A DNA stretch of 49,429 nt. It comes from Peribacillus saganii. GTDB lineage: Bacteria; Bacillota; Bacilli; Bacillales; DSM-1321. The stretch is from NCBI RefSeq assembly GCF_003429095.1, contig NZ_QVTE01000021.1, positions 1-49,429 on the forward strand, given 5' to 3'. Below, piece after piece: positions 1 through 8,053 of the stretch. Every line of letters starts with the position of its first letter. Position 1 is the stretch's first letter. Under the pieces are notes generated by a model. The model was not told where the DNA came from and searched no databases. It worked only from the letters and a program-made list of their open reading frames with translations. The position numbers and the translations under genes are program-made.

Positions 1-160
1 GTAAACCTTCTTTACCGAAAGCTTTATAAGCTCGTACCCATTGTTCAATCGGAGTTGAAGATGGCATCTCATATTTTTTCGATAATAGCTTATAACCCAA
101 CTTATCTTGTAAATACTCCTGAACAACTTTCAGTTTAAATCCTTCACTGTATTTTGCCAT
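1..160 (-). CDS. IS3-family transposase OrfA, N-terminal part
   Basis: Partial gene: 53 codons from the ATG at 160 to the window edge. The translation starts MAKYSEGFKLKVVQEYL and continues through LLSKKYEMPSSTPIEQWVRAY, which has the layout of the helix-turn-helix (HTH_28/HTH_23-like) DNA-binding region of IS150-type OrfA proteins. In this family OrfA binds the element ends and is joined to the DDE integrase OrfB by programmed frameshifting; OrfB is not in the window. The only ribosome-site-like sequence, GGGGTG, lies in the 3' arm of the hairpin directly upstream. Confidence 0.75.
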   Translation of the reverse strand, partial: MAKYSEGFKLKVVQEYLQDKLGYKLLSKKYEMPSSTPIEQWVRAYKAFGKEGL

Positions 161-162
161 AG

Positions 163-205
163 AAAAACACCCCAAAAGTTAGTTTTAACTCTAACTTTTG
201 GGGTG
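163..205 (-). terminator. Hairpin plus T-run at the IS end, upstream of OrfA
   Basis: Positions 168-182 and 191-205 form a perfect 15-bp inverted repeat with an 8-base loop. Read on the minus strand, toward the transposase, the stem is followed by TTTTT and then, two bases later, the OrfA ATG. It has the form of an intrinsic terminator, and the GGGGTG ribosome-site candidate is inside its 3' arm. Inference: it limits transposase expression from outside transcription. Confidence 0.55.
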
Positions 206-280
206 CAGCACCTTTGGACCGCCCTTTTTGGGTTTGGCAGCTAAATTTTAAGAAGGTAAGGGTTGTGGACAACTAATCTT

Positions 281-410
281 TAGATCCAGCCCTCAGCAAC
301 TTTTTTTCTGGGAAATAAGACCCAAGACAAGGAACGCTTCGGCAGCGATACATCGGACGAAACAAAGGGCAGCTTTGTGAGGACGCAGCGATCCTAGCGG
401 TTCTTTGCTT
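281..410. repeat. Dispersed modular repeat, copy 1
   Basis: This non-coding block shares modules with copies at 13598 and 19443: a segment of the form GACAAGGAACGCT..GGCAGCGATACATCGGACGAAACAAAG..CAGCTTTGTGAGGACG (parts at 336-394), and a TCCAGC..GCAACTTTTTTT start also seen at 13604. No coding sequence is apparent in 211-527 apart from this repeat; the remaining bases are A+T-rich spacer between the IS end and the GNAT gene. Confidence 0.7.
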
Positions 411-527
411 AAAAATCCGCCAGTTTCGCTTACAACAGTAAGGTTTTCACTTAATTCCAAAGATTTTTATTAAAGCTCCTTTTCGGTTAATTGATGTTGT
501 CATGATTCGAAACCAATTATTGTCCAG

Positions 528-1436
528 CTAGCGTAATTGGTAGTAGTCAAAGCATGAATCAATGACAAAGCCACAGTTTTCATATAGTTTCAAAGCATGG
601 GTGTTAGTTGTTTCTGCTTCTATCCTGATGTTTTTTTGCCCTTGTTTAATGAGCATTTCCACCATAAGCAGAAGAATTTGACGGCCATATCCCTTTCTTT
701 GGTAATTAGGGTGAACTGCAAAGGCGGTCAATGTGATGGAATCGATTTCCTGTGTGGCAGTTATTGTGCCTACCGCTTCTTTTCCATGCATAGCAAGGAA
801 AAGGGAGTGTTCTGGCCCCTTGATATTTCTCCTAATCAATTGAAAAGCGTGGTCTTCGAGGTCTCCAAAGGAGGCCATGAAAATCTCCTTTAATATTTCC
901 ATGTCATCTTCACCAGGAGATATAAGCTGAATAGGCGAAGGCAAATAGGGCCGTTGGATGGAGTCCGGTCGGAGTTCAAGGCTCGCCTCGGAAAATGATA
1001 ATGTTCCGCCTGCTGCTTTAATCCACCTCTTACCTGATTCTGAAAAGTGGTCGTTTACACCAAAAATCTTAACGGTTCCCCGTTTTAAACATTCCTTTTT
1101 AGCTGCCTCAAACATCATTGTGAAAATGCCCTGCATCCTAAATGACGGGTGAACCATGCCAGTCAATTCCACCTCGTCTTCCTTTACAAAGGAAAACATT
1201 CCTAAAAAACCGACTAATATGCTTTTTTTATAATATAAGAAGCTGTTATATTCACCTGATGGCCGGTCCAACAAAAGAGGAATATTCAAAGGGAGCTCCA
1301 TTTTTATGTGATCATGATTATTACAAATTTGGGCAAGCTGTCTGATTTCTTCGACTTTAGCGTATTTGCATGTATCTTTTATGTACAGGCCCTCTCTTGG
1401 TTCCTTTTCATACGTATACAACTCCAATTGCTCCAT
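528..1436 (-). CDS. Tandem GNAT-family N-acetyltransferase
   Basis: A 302-residue protein with two GNAT-like halves. The C-terminal half has the acetyl-CoA pyrophosphate-binding motif QRKGYG followed by an amphipathic helix (about residues 243-262) and the usual end strand (NTHALKLYENCGF). The N-terminal half has a weaker version, FRMQGIF, near residue 100. Proteins of this family transfer an acetyl group from acetyl-CoA to an amine; the substrate cannot be predicted. It is transcribed away from yqhL's downstream end and looks like a single-gene unit. No equivalent is known to me at this place in B. subtilis, so it may be an accessory gene next to the IS. Confidence 0.8.
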   Translation of the reverse strand: MEQLELYTYEKEPREGLYIKDTCKYAKVEEIRQLAQICNNHDHIKMELPLNIPLLLDRPSGEYNSFLYYKKSILVGFLGMFSFVKEDEVELTGMVHPSFRMQGIFTMMFEAAKKECLKRGTVKIFGVNDHFSESGKRWIKAAGGTLSFSEASLELRPDSIQRPYLPSPIQLISPGEDDMEILKEIFMASFGDLEDHAFQLIRRNIKGPEHSLFLAMHGKEAVGTITATQEIDSITLTAFAVHPNYQRKGYGRQILLLMVEMLIKQGQKNIRIEAETTNTHALKLYENCGFVIDSCFDYYQLR

Positions 1437-1453
1437 TCTAAAATTGTATAAAA

Positions 1454-1494
1454 GAAGACCCGGAATCAGCAGCGAGCAAGATCCCGGGTTTTTT
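1454..1494. terminator. Possible terminator between yqhL and the GNAT gene
   Basis: ACCCGG (1458-1463) pairs with CCGGGT (1484-1489), with extra near-pairing inside the loop, followed by six T on the plus strand. On the minus strand, where yqhL would need it, the following tract is only moderately T-rich, so the assignment is weak. Confidence 0.3.
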
Positions 1495-1643
1495 GCAGCT
1501 TCAAATTAAAGTGTACTTTGTCCGCATAGCGCCCAGCAACTATAAAAGAGTTTACAGTAAAAATTCGCGGCTGGTGCTCGAGCTGTGGCTTCAGCATTCC
1601 TAATCTAATCTGTTATATAAGAAAAATTTTATCTTGTGCTTTA

Positions 1644-2015
1644 TTATTTTGCTTTAATCTTTCCAGTCCATTGCTTAAAGCCGCCTTTAAGCTGGGATAA
1701 GTCTTTATAACCTTTCCGGCTTAGCATTTGGGCAGCTTGCCCGCTGCGCATACCGCTTTGGCAGTATAAATAAACAGGCTTGTCCGGACGGACTTCTTTA
1801 ATTCGAGTTTTAATTTGGGATAACGGGATATTTCTGGCACCAAGAATATGGCCAGCATTAAATTCATTTGGTTCGCGGACATCTATCAATTGAGCCTTAC
1901 GGTATCCGGCAATAAATTCCTCCTGGGACAGCGTTTTAACAATCCTGCGCTGACGAAGCCAATTATAGACGCCGTAAACAATAACGGCAGCTAGAATAAT
2001 CAATAAGTATAACAA
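1644..2015 (-). CDS. yqhL: YqhL, membrane-anchored rhodanese-like protein
   Basis: A 123-residue protein: one N-terminal membrane segment (LLYLLIILAAVIVYGVY), then a single rhodanese domain with the active-site loop CQSGMR. Rhodanese domains carry sulfur on this cysteine as a persulfide; the in vivo substrate of YqhL is not established. The frame is open further upstream, but I chose TTG at 2015 because AAAGGGG lies 8 bases before it and the length then matches B. subtilis YqhL (about 126 residues). It is divergent from lipM, as in B. subtilis. Confidence 0.8.
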   Translation of the reverse strand: MLYLLIILAAVIVYGVYNWLRQRRIVKTLSQEEFIAGYRKAQLIDVREPNEFNAGHILGARNIPLSQIKTRIKEVRPDKPVYLYCQSGMRSGQAAQMLSRKGYKDLSQLKGGFKQWTGKIKAK

Positions 2016-2185
2016 AGCAACAAACCCCTTTCTCAGGTAAACACTCAAGCAATATTCATTATATAATTGAAATAAACGGGAATCAAAGGAATTTTGTATT
2101 ATATTGAAAAAAGCAGTTTGCTTTTTATTATGTAAAGCTTTTGATAAACTAAGCAAGTATTATTTCAGGATAAAGAGGGTTTTAT

Positions 2186-3022
2186 ATGAAAAAAGAGGTA
2201 TGGGCTTTTATTGATTCAGGAAACTGTTCACCTGCTTTTAATATGGCATTGGATGAGGCATTGCTAAATTGGCACAGCGCCGGAAAAATACCTCCGGTTA
2301 TCCGGTTTTATGGCTGGCAGCCTGCTACTCTTTCAATCGGATATTTTCAGAAAGCCGAAAAGGAGATTAACCTTGAAACAGTTAAAGAGCTTGGTCTTGG
2401 TTTTGTAAGAAGACCAACAGGAGGGCGCGCTGTCCTTCATGAGCATGAACTTACATATAGCGTAATCGTCACGGAAGAACATCCGGAAATGCCGAAAAAT
2501 GTGACAGAAGCCTATCGGGTCATTTCGGAAGGAATTCTTGAAGGTTTTCGGAATTTAGGGTTCGATGCCCATTTTGCTGTACCAAAAACGGAAGAGGAGC
2601 GAAATGCTCTTAAGGAGCCCCGATCATCTGTATGCTTTGATGCTCCAAGCTGGTATGAGCTGGTGGTGGAAAATCGGAAAGTGGCGGGCAGCGCCCAAAC
2701 GAGACAAAAGGGAGTAATCCTGCAGCACGGATCAATTTTGCTTGATCTTGAGGATGAAAAGCTTTTTAGTTTATTCCGCTTTTCAAGTGACAGGGTAAAA
2801 GAAAGAATGATGAAGAATTTCAAGAATAAAGCAGTTGCGATAAATGACCTTTCCGACCGAACTGTAACAATTGAAGAAGCTAAGCAGGCTTTTGAAACTG
2901 GATTTGCAAAAGGGCTGAACATTGAGCTGGCACCCTATACTCTTTCTCCGGAACAGCTTCAAGAGGTACAAAATTTGTCGAAGACGAAATATGAAACAGA
3001 TGAATGGAATTTTATGCGCTGA
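2186..3022 (+). CDS. lipM: Octanoyl-[GcvH]:protein octanoyltransferase LipM
   Basis: A 278-residue member of the biotin/lipoate protein ligase fold. LipM moves octanoate from acyl carrier protein to GcvH, the first step of lipoate assembly in Bacillus. The conserved [18 protein letters not shown] segment is present, and the catalytic cysteine falls at residue 150 (VCFDAPS), the number known for B. subtilis LipM. The KVAGSAQ segment with the conserved lysine follows. Lipoate made by this route is needed by the BkdB E2 protein encoded at 46576. It is divergent from yqhL. mntR, which follows lipM in B. subtilis, is absent here. Confidence 0.93.
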   Translation: MKKEVWAFIDSGNCSPAFNMALDEALLNWHSAGKIPPVIRFYGWQPATLSIGYFQKAEKEINLETVKELGLGFVRRPTGGRAVLHEHELTYSVIVTEEHPEMPKNVTEAYRVISEGILEGFRNLGFDAHFAVPKTEEERNALKEPRSSVCFDAPSWYELVVENRKVAGSAQTRQKGVILQHGSILLDLEDEKLFSLFRFSSDRVKERMMKNFKNKAVAINDLSDRTVTIEEAKQAFETGFAKGLNIELAPYTLSPEQLQEVQNLSKTKYETDEWNFMR

Positions 3023-3288
3023 CCACAATTTTACATAATTTCAACAAAGGACTCATCTTCTCTGAGTTCTTTCTTTTTAATAAAGCAAGCTAAAAATTTT
3101 TTCTTTTTTATAAGGTGAGTCTCAATGAATGTGTACGCGTGACAAGCGATTCAGCTAGCTTGCAAAAAATCAAACGCTGAAATCTTTTAAATTCGGTGAA
3201 AAAAGTGTTCAAATCGTCCGTATTCTCATTTTTTCGCACTTTATTAAGCTCTTTTTAATTTGACAAAATTAGATAAAATCCAACAACC

Positions 3289-3304
3289 ACACAAGATGTA
3301 GTGG
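3289..3304 (+). promoter_or_regulatory. NrdR box 1
   Basis: ACACAAGATGTAGTGG fits the 16-base NrdR box consensus (ACACwAyATmTwGTgt). It is paired with a second box 33 bases downstream, about three helical turns, the usual arrangement for NrdR. The rest of 3023-3450 is A+T-rich and I see no riboswitch in it. Confidence 0.7.
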
Positions 3305-3321
3305 TGTCGAAAATATTTGGT

Positions 3322-3337
3322 ACACTATATATTGATT
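3322..3337 (+). promoter_or_regulatory. NrdR box 2
   Basis: ACACTATATATTGATT is a close match to the NrdR box consensus and overlaps a TATATAT stretch that could be a -10 region, consistent with repression by promoter blocking. NrdR itself is not encoded in this window. Confidence 0.7.
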
Positions 3338-3450
3338 TTCGGGTTTATCGTATGGTACGGTATGGGTATTGTAATTTTAATCGTAAATATAATTCACTAC
3401 ATAGAAAATCTGCAACTTAGATGAAAATTCAATAAAGGGAGAGTCTGCTA

Positions 3451-6015
3451 ATGTCTGTTGTATTAACACAAAATATGAAGGTCAATATCGAGAGGCTAAA
3501 TAAGGATATTGCCTTATTCCCGCAAGTCCACCCGATAACCTCGGATATGAACATTACACATAAGGGAGTATCGCGCCTGGTCATGATCGACCGTTATTCT
3601 TTTAAAGATACGGAGAAGATCACGCTCACCAATGGAGATTTTGTTGTCCTCACCATTAAGGAAGATCCGAAGTTCCCAGCACGGGGAACAGGATTCATCG
3701 TGAGCATTGATTGGGAGAAAAAGAAGGCGAAGGTTCTTGTGGAAGATGAATACCGCGGGGTTTTGGACAAGCCTGAGGAAGTTGAAACAGGCATTGTAGA
3801 CAGGCCAATCGATGTAATTGAAAAGCCGCTTGAAATTTATTACGAGCAAATCGCAAAACGTAATGCAACTGGGCTTGCTTCTGTGGAAACCACTGAAGCA
3901 AAACAGAAGGAATGGTTCGAAAAGTTTTATCAGGAGCTAGTCGGCATGAATTTTGTTCCTGCTGGCCGAGTACTATACGGAGCGGGCTCTGATACAGAAG
4001 TAACGTTCTTTAACTGCTACGTTATGCCTTTTGTCCAGGATTCACGCGAGGGCATCTCCGAGCACCGAAAGCAGGTTATGGAAATTATGAGCCGGGGCGG
4101 CGGAGTAGGAACAAACGGCTCAACACTTCGTCCGCGGAACACGCTGGCTAAAGGGGTAAATGGAAAATCATCAGGATCTGTATCCTGGCTTGATGATATT
4201 GCTAAACTTACGCATTTAGTTGAGCAGGGAGGATCAAGAAGAGGCGCCCAAATGATTATGCTGGCGGATTGGCACCCAGACATCATTGAATTCATCATTT
4301 CAAAAATGCAAAACCCTAGGATTCTTCGTTACTTAATGGAGAATACCAATGACGAAACGATTAAGAAATATGCTAATGAAAAATTAAAGTTCACGCCTTT
4401 CACTGAGCAGGAAACAGCGATGTACCAAGGAATCATCAACTATAAAAACATTCCTGGCCAGGGCGGTTTTAACGATAAAATTATTAAAGATGCAGAAACT
4501 AAATTAGCCACTGGCGGAACTTATAGCGTTCATAACTCTGAATTCCTCACTGGTGCCAATATTTCAGTATGCCTAACAAAGGAATTCATGAATGCGGTAG
4601 AGAACGATGAAGTATATGATCTGCGTTTCCCTGATGTTGAAAAATATGACCAAGAGGAAATGAAAATTTACAACGAGGAATGGCACCAGGTCGGTGACGT
4701 ACGCGAATGGGCGAAACTCGGCCATAAAGTGCGCGTTTACCGTACCATTAGAGCAAAAGAGCTTTGGAATCTGATTAATATTTGTGCAACTTACTCCGCC
4801 GAGCCTGGGATCTTTTTCATCGACAATGCGAACGAAATGACGAATGCAAAAGCGTATGGACAGCAGGTAGTGGCAACGAATCCTTGTGGTGAACAGCCAC
4901 TCGCACCATACTCCGTCTGTAACCTTGCAGCGGTTAATCTTGCTAAAATGGCAGATATTGACAATAAAACAGTTGATTTTGAAAAATTAAAGCGTACTGT
5001 TGAAGTAGGTGTGCGGATGCAGGATAACGTTATCGATGCAACGCCATACTTCCTTGAAGAGAATAAAAAGCAGGCGTTAGGGGAACGCCGTGTCGGCCTT
5101 GGAGTAATGGGGCTGCATGACCTTCTTATCTATTGTGAAACAGAATATGGCTCAGAAGCCGGCAATGAACTTGTTGATAAAGTGTTTGAAACAATTGCCG
5201 TGTCTGCTTACCGCGCTTCTATTGAACTGGCAAAGGAAAAAGGCAGCTTCCCGTTCCTTGCTGGAGCGTCCGAGGCGGAAACAAACAGGCTTCGCAGCCG
5301 TTTTAGCGAAACAGGATTCATGGAAAAAATGCCGCAGGATATTAAAGACGGTATCATAGAATATGGTATCCGAAATTCACATTTGCTGACTGTTGCTCCT
5401 ACGGGTTCCACAGGTACAATGGTGGGGGTTTCCACAGGGTTAGAGCCTTATTTCTCTTTCACATACTTTAGAAGCGGCCGACTTGGCAAGTTTATTGAAG
5501 TGAAGGCAGATATAGTACAGGAATATCTGGACCGCAACCCTGGCACAGACCCAAATCAGCTGCCGAAATGGTTTGTTTCAGCAATGGAGCTGGCACCTGA
5601 AGCACATGCAGATGTTCAATGCATTATCCAGCGCTGGATCGACAGCTCGATCAGCAAAACGGTAAATGCGCCAAAAGGATACACTGTTGAGCAGGTGGAG
5701 AAAGTGTATGAGCGCCTGTACAAAGGCGGGGCAAAAGGCGGAACTGTCTATGTAGATGGCAGCCGTGACAGCCAGGTATTAACGTTAAAGGCAGAAGAAA
5801 ACAGCTTTGAAGAGCATGACGAAATTCAAACAGTATCTTCAGAGAAAAAGAAAGTGGTTTTAGTTGATACAATTAACGAATTGCGCTCCACAAATGTCAC
5901 AATTGGTTCTGAAGTTGGAGATACATGTCCGGTTTGCAGAAAAGGCGAAGTAAAAGAAATGGGTGGCTGCAATACTTGTACAAATTGCGGTGCCCAATTG
6001 AAATGCGGACTCTAA
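3451..6015 (+). CDS. nrdJ: Class II (B12-dependent) ribonucleotide reductase NrdJ
   Basis: An 854-residue adenosylcobalamin-dependent ribonucleotide reductase, which makes deoxyribonucleotides with or without oxygen. Visible features: the first redox cysteine C189 (FFNCYVMP), an SRGGGVGTNGSTLRP substrate/effector segment, the NPCGE finger loop at 477-481 with its radical cysteine C479, and a C-terminal zinc-ribbon-like tail with CPVC and CTNC that carries electrons from thioredoxin. The length is normal and I see no intein. It starts at ATG after GGGAGAG and ends at a strong terminator, so it is monocistronic. B. subtilis lacks this gene here and relies on class Ib NrdEF. Confidence 0.93.
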   Translation: MSVVLTQNMKVNIERLNKDIALFPQVHPITSDMNITHKGVSRLVMIDRYSFKDTEKITLTNGDFVVLTIKEDPKFPARGTGFIVSIDWEKKKAKVLVEDEYRGVLDKPEEVETGIVDRPIDVIEKPLEIYYEQIAKRNATGLASVETTEAKQKEWFEKFYQELVGMNFVPAGRVLYGAGSDTEVTFFNCYVMPFVQDSREGISEHRKQVMEIMSRGGGVGTNGSTLRPRNTLAKGVNGKSSGSVSWLDDIAKLTHLVEQGGSRRGAQMIMLADWHPDIIEFIISKMQNPRILRYLMENTNDETIKKYANEKLKFTPFTEQETAMYQGIINYKNIPGQGGFNDKIIKDAETKLATGGTYSVHNSEFLTGANISVCLTKEFMNAVENDEVYDLRFPDVEKYDQEEMKIYNEEWHQVGDVREWAKLGHKVRVYRTIRAKELWNLINICATYSAEPGIFFIDNANEMTNAKAYGQQVVATNPCGEQPLAPYSVCNLAAVNLAKMADIDNKTVDFEKLKRTVEVGVRMQDNVIDATPYFLEENKKQALGERRVGLGVMGLHDLLIYCETEYGSEAGNELVDKVFETIAVSAYRASIELAKEKGSFPFLAGASEAETNRLRSRFSETGFMEKMPQDIKDGIIEYGIRNSHLLTVAPTGSTGTMVGVSTGLEPYFSFTYFRSGRLGKFIEVKADIVQEYLDRNPGTDPNQLPKWFVSAMELAPEAHADVQCIIQRWIDSSISKTVNAPKGYTVEQVEKVYERLYKGGAKGGTVYVDGSRDSQVLTLKAEENSFEEHDEIQTVSSEKKKVVLVDTINELRSTNVTIGSEVGDTCPVCRKGEVKEMGGCNTCTNCGAQLKCGL

Positions 6016-6027
6016 AAGCTAACAAAG

Positions 6028-6060
6028 ATCCCTTCCAAATAAATGGAAGGGATTTTTGTT
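6028..6060 (+). terminator. Terminator after nrdJ
   Basis: ATCCCTTCCA (6028-6037) pairs perfectly with TGGAAGGGAT (6044-6053), followed by a T-rich tract. Confidence 0.85.
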
Positions 6061-6185
6061 ATGCAAAATTAGCCTCTGAGAAGGGAAAATCTACATAAAC
6101 AGCAATGATTTTTTAAAATAGATAAATTGTTAAGGCCTGGGCAAAATAAAGCTATGACTTATATGTAAAGATGAGGTGGCAGTTG

Positions 6186-7427
6186 GTGAAAGAAAATGCC
6201 GAAGAAACAAAAGTCAGCCGCTGGTGCCTGGTCAGCATGGCTTCTATCCCGCTCGTTATGACTCTTGGTAATTCAATGTTGATACCTGTGTTGCCGATTT
6301 TTGAAGAGAAAGTTGGCATCACGTCCTTCCAGACGAGTTTGGTTATTACGAGTTATTCAATAGCGTCGATTTTTTTGATTCCGGTAGCAGGATATTTATC
6401 AGACCGGGTGGGTAGAAAGAAAATTATTTTGCCCGGATTAATTCTGGCTTTGCTTGGCGGCCTGATTGCAGGTTATGCCTCGTGGAAGATTGAAGATCCG
6501 TTCACTTGGATCATTATCGGCCGAATCCTTCAGGGTGTTGGTGCATCAGGTGCCGCCCCTATCATTTTGCCGCTCGTCGGTGATTTGTACAAAGATGATG
6601 ATGAAAAAACGAGCTCCTGCCTCGGAATAATTGAAACGGCGAATACATTTGGCAAGGTTCTGAGCCCGATTCTCGGCTCGGCTTTTGCAGCCTTTCTTTG
6701 GTTTTTACCGTTCTTTTCTATTTCTATTTTTAGCTTAATATCGATTTTATTAGTATTTTTCTTTATTAAAGTTCCAAAGGAAGATGATGAAGAACCTGAA
6801 AAATTTAAAGAGTTTTTAAAGAAGACAAAGAAAACTTTCAAAAAAGAAGGAAAGTGGCTATACACTGTCTTTATCCTGGGCGGCTTCGCTATGCTGGTAT
6901 TGTTTGCGGTCCTATTCTTTCTCTCGGACATTTTGGAAAAAAAGCATGGCTTACATGGCATGAAAAAAGGCTTTGTCCTAGCAATTCCTTTGTTCTTTCT
7001 TTGCCTTTCCTCATTTATTACCGGTTTGAAGATAAAAGGGAACAAAAAAGTAATGAAATGGATTGTGATTATTTCCTTAATCATTATGAGTGTATTCATT
7101 TTGTTTATGGCAAGGAATACTGACAATTTAGTGTTTCTTCTCGGACTTGTTACAATGATTGGCATTGGAATTGGGGCCATGCTTCCTACACTTGATGCGC
7201 TTATTACCGAGAATATTGAAAAAGACGAGCGGGGCACCATCTCATCCTTTTATAGTTCAGCAAGGTTTATCGGTGTTGCTGCAGGACCGCCGCTTATGTC
7301 TATAGCTAAGAAGGATTTTTTAAGTGTTAGCTTTATTGCCGCAGCAGCAGCCGGTACCATCTTGATTTTCATGGTGATGAAACTCATTAGCGGAAAAAAC
7401 AATAAAGCAGATCAGGCTGAAGCGTAA
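6186..7427 (+). CDS. MFS (DHA1-type) drug/solute efflux transporter
   Basis: About 413 residues with roughly 12 hydrophobic segments. The Major Facilitator motif A is visible after the second segment (GYLSDRVGRKK), and a motif C-like Gly/Pro-rich stretch (GRILQGVGASGAAPIILP) follows. DHA1 proteins are proton-driven exporters; the substrate is not predictable. A charged central loop (about 195-225) separates the two six-helix halves. I chose GTG at 6186 because GAGGTGG lies just upstream; TTG at 6183 or ATG at 6171 are alternatives, but ATG 6171 has no ribosome site. It is flanked by terminators. Confidence 0.85.
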   Translation: MKENAEETKVSRWCLVSMASIPLVMTLGNSMLIPVLPIFEEKVGITSFQTSLVITSYSIASIFLIPVAGYLSDRVGRKKIILPGLILALLGGLIAGYASWKIEDPFTWIIIGRILQGVGASGAAPIILPLVGDLYKDDDEKTSSCLGIIETANTFGKVLSPILGSAFAAFLWFLPFFSISIFSLISILLVFFFIKVPKEDDEEPEKFKEFLKKTKKTFKKEGKWLYTVFILGGFAMLVLFAVLFFLSDILEKKHGLHGMKKGFVLAIPLFFLCLSSFITGLKIKGNKKVMKWIVIISLIIMSVFILFMARNTDNLVFLLGLVTMIGIGIGAMLPTLDALITENIEKDERGTISSFYSSARFIGVAAGPPLMSIAKKDFLSVSFIAAAAAGTILIFMVMKLISGKNNKADQAEA

Positions 7428-7468
7428 ATGAAAAACTCTGCCAATTATATTGCGGCAGAGTTTTTCAT
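7428..7468. terminator. Bidirectional terminator
   Basis: A perfect 15-bp stem (7428-7442 with 7454-7468), with A-runs on the left and T-runs on the right, lies between the converging MFS gene and the small minus-strand gene. Confidence 0.85.
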
Positions 7469-7469
7469 T

Positions 7470-7673
7470 TCATAAATTATCGTTCTGCTGACGGATTTCT
7501 TCACCGCCAATGATGCTATTTGCAATTTCCTGATCTTCATGCCCATCAACTGAATCACCGGGAATATGCTTCAAGTTAGGAAAATTACCGCCTGTCTGGA
7601 CCGTCATCACGCTCTCTTCCGGTGCATTGGTCGAATATTGCTTTGTGTTTTTTATATCCTTCATCTCTTTCAT
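7470..7673 (-). CDS. Small acidic protein of unknown function
   Basis: 67 residues with no membrane segment, rich in Glu, Asp, Asn and Gln (pattern GDSVDGHEDQEIANSIIGGEE). A good ribosome site (AAAGGAG) lies 9 bases before the ATG, and the gene shares a bidirectional terminator with the MFS gene, both of which support it being real. I do not recognise the family. Its position just upstream of, and divergent from, splB could hint at a spore role, but that is only a guess. Confidence 0.6.
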   Translation of the reverse strand: MKEMKDIKNTKQYSTNAPEESVMTVQTGGNFPNLKHIPGDSVDGHEDQEIANSIIGGEEIRQQNDNL

Positions 7674-7822
7674 CTTCTATGGCTCCTTTAGCTAAATTGA
7701 ACTGCCTTTAATCATAGAGTATCCGGGGAAATTAGGATATATCCATTAATAGCGTTTACGAGAAGCACTGTTGAATTATTCAGATTTACAGAAGACGTTG
7801 CGGGCTTAGCCGTTTTTCCTTT

Positions 7823-7980
7823 CAGCAGGGCGCTTCCGCTTTTCCATTCGCATTTTCTCGTGCGGTGTTTTTCGGGGAGGCCAACTCAACGTCCTGCGGG
7901 AAAAGCGGTTAAAGGGAGAACATCTCAGGCGCAAGCGCCGAGGAGGCTCCCGTACCGCCACTAGAGCGGAAATCAACAGG
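7823..7980. repeat. Second dispersed-repeat type, upstream of splB
   Basis: This block contains GGGCGCTTCCGCTTTTC (also the end module of the other repeat family), CTCGTGCGG, AACGTCCTGCGGGAAAAGCGG, a small hairpin AGGCGCAAGCGCC, and AGAGCGGAAATCAACAGG. From general knowledge this kind of block occurs many times in intergenic DNA of Bacillus-type genomes. It has no open reading frame of its own. It fills most of 7681-8053; the remaining bases show nothing clear. Confidence 0.55.
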
Positions 7981-8053
7981 CATGTTTAACAAAGTCAAAG
8001 GAAAAAATAATAAAAGCCGCTATTGGCAAATAACAGAGAACGTGGTGAACAGC

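Larger units (their letters stand above)
1..210 (-). mobile_element. Edge of an IS3-family (IS150-like) insertion sequence
   Basis: The element runs off the left edge of the window. Its end is placed at 210 because, read on the minus strand, the sequence starts TGCTGCACCCC, which resembles the CTGCACCC core of IS150-group terminal repeats, and because a transposase OrfA reading frame begins 50 bases further in. The other end, OrfB and the target duplication are outside the window, so whether the element is intact cannot be seen. Confidence 0.65.

Noticed and set aside
3023..3450. Cobalamin riboswitch before the B12-dependent reductase
   Set aside because: No B12-box-like sequence or long paired structure was seen; the NrdR boxes explain the region better.
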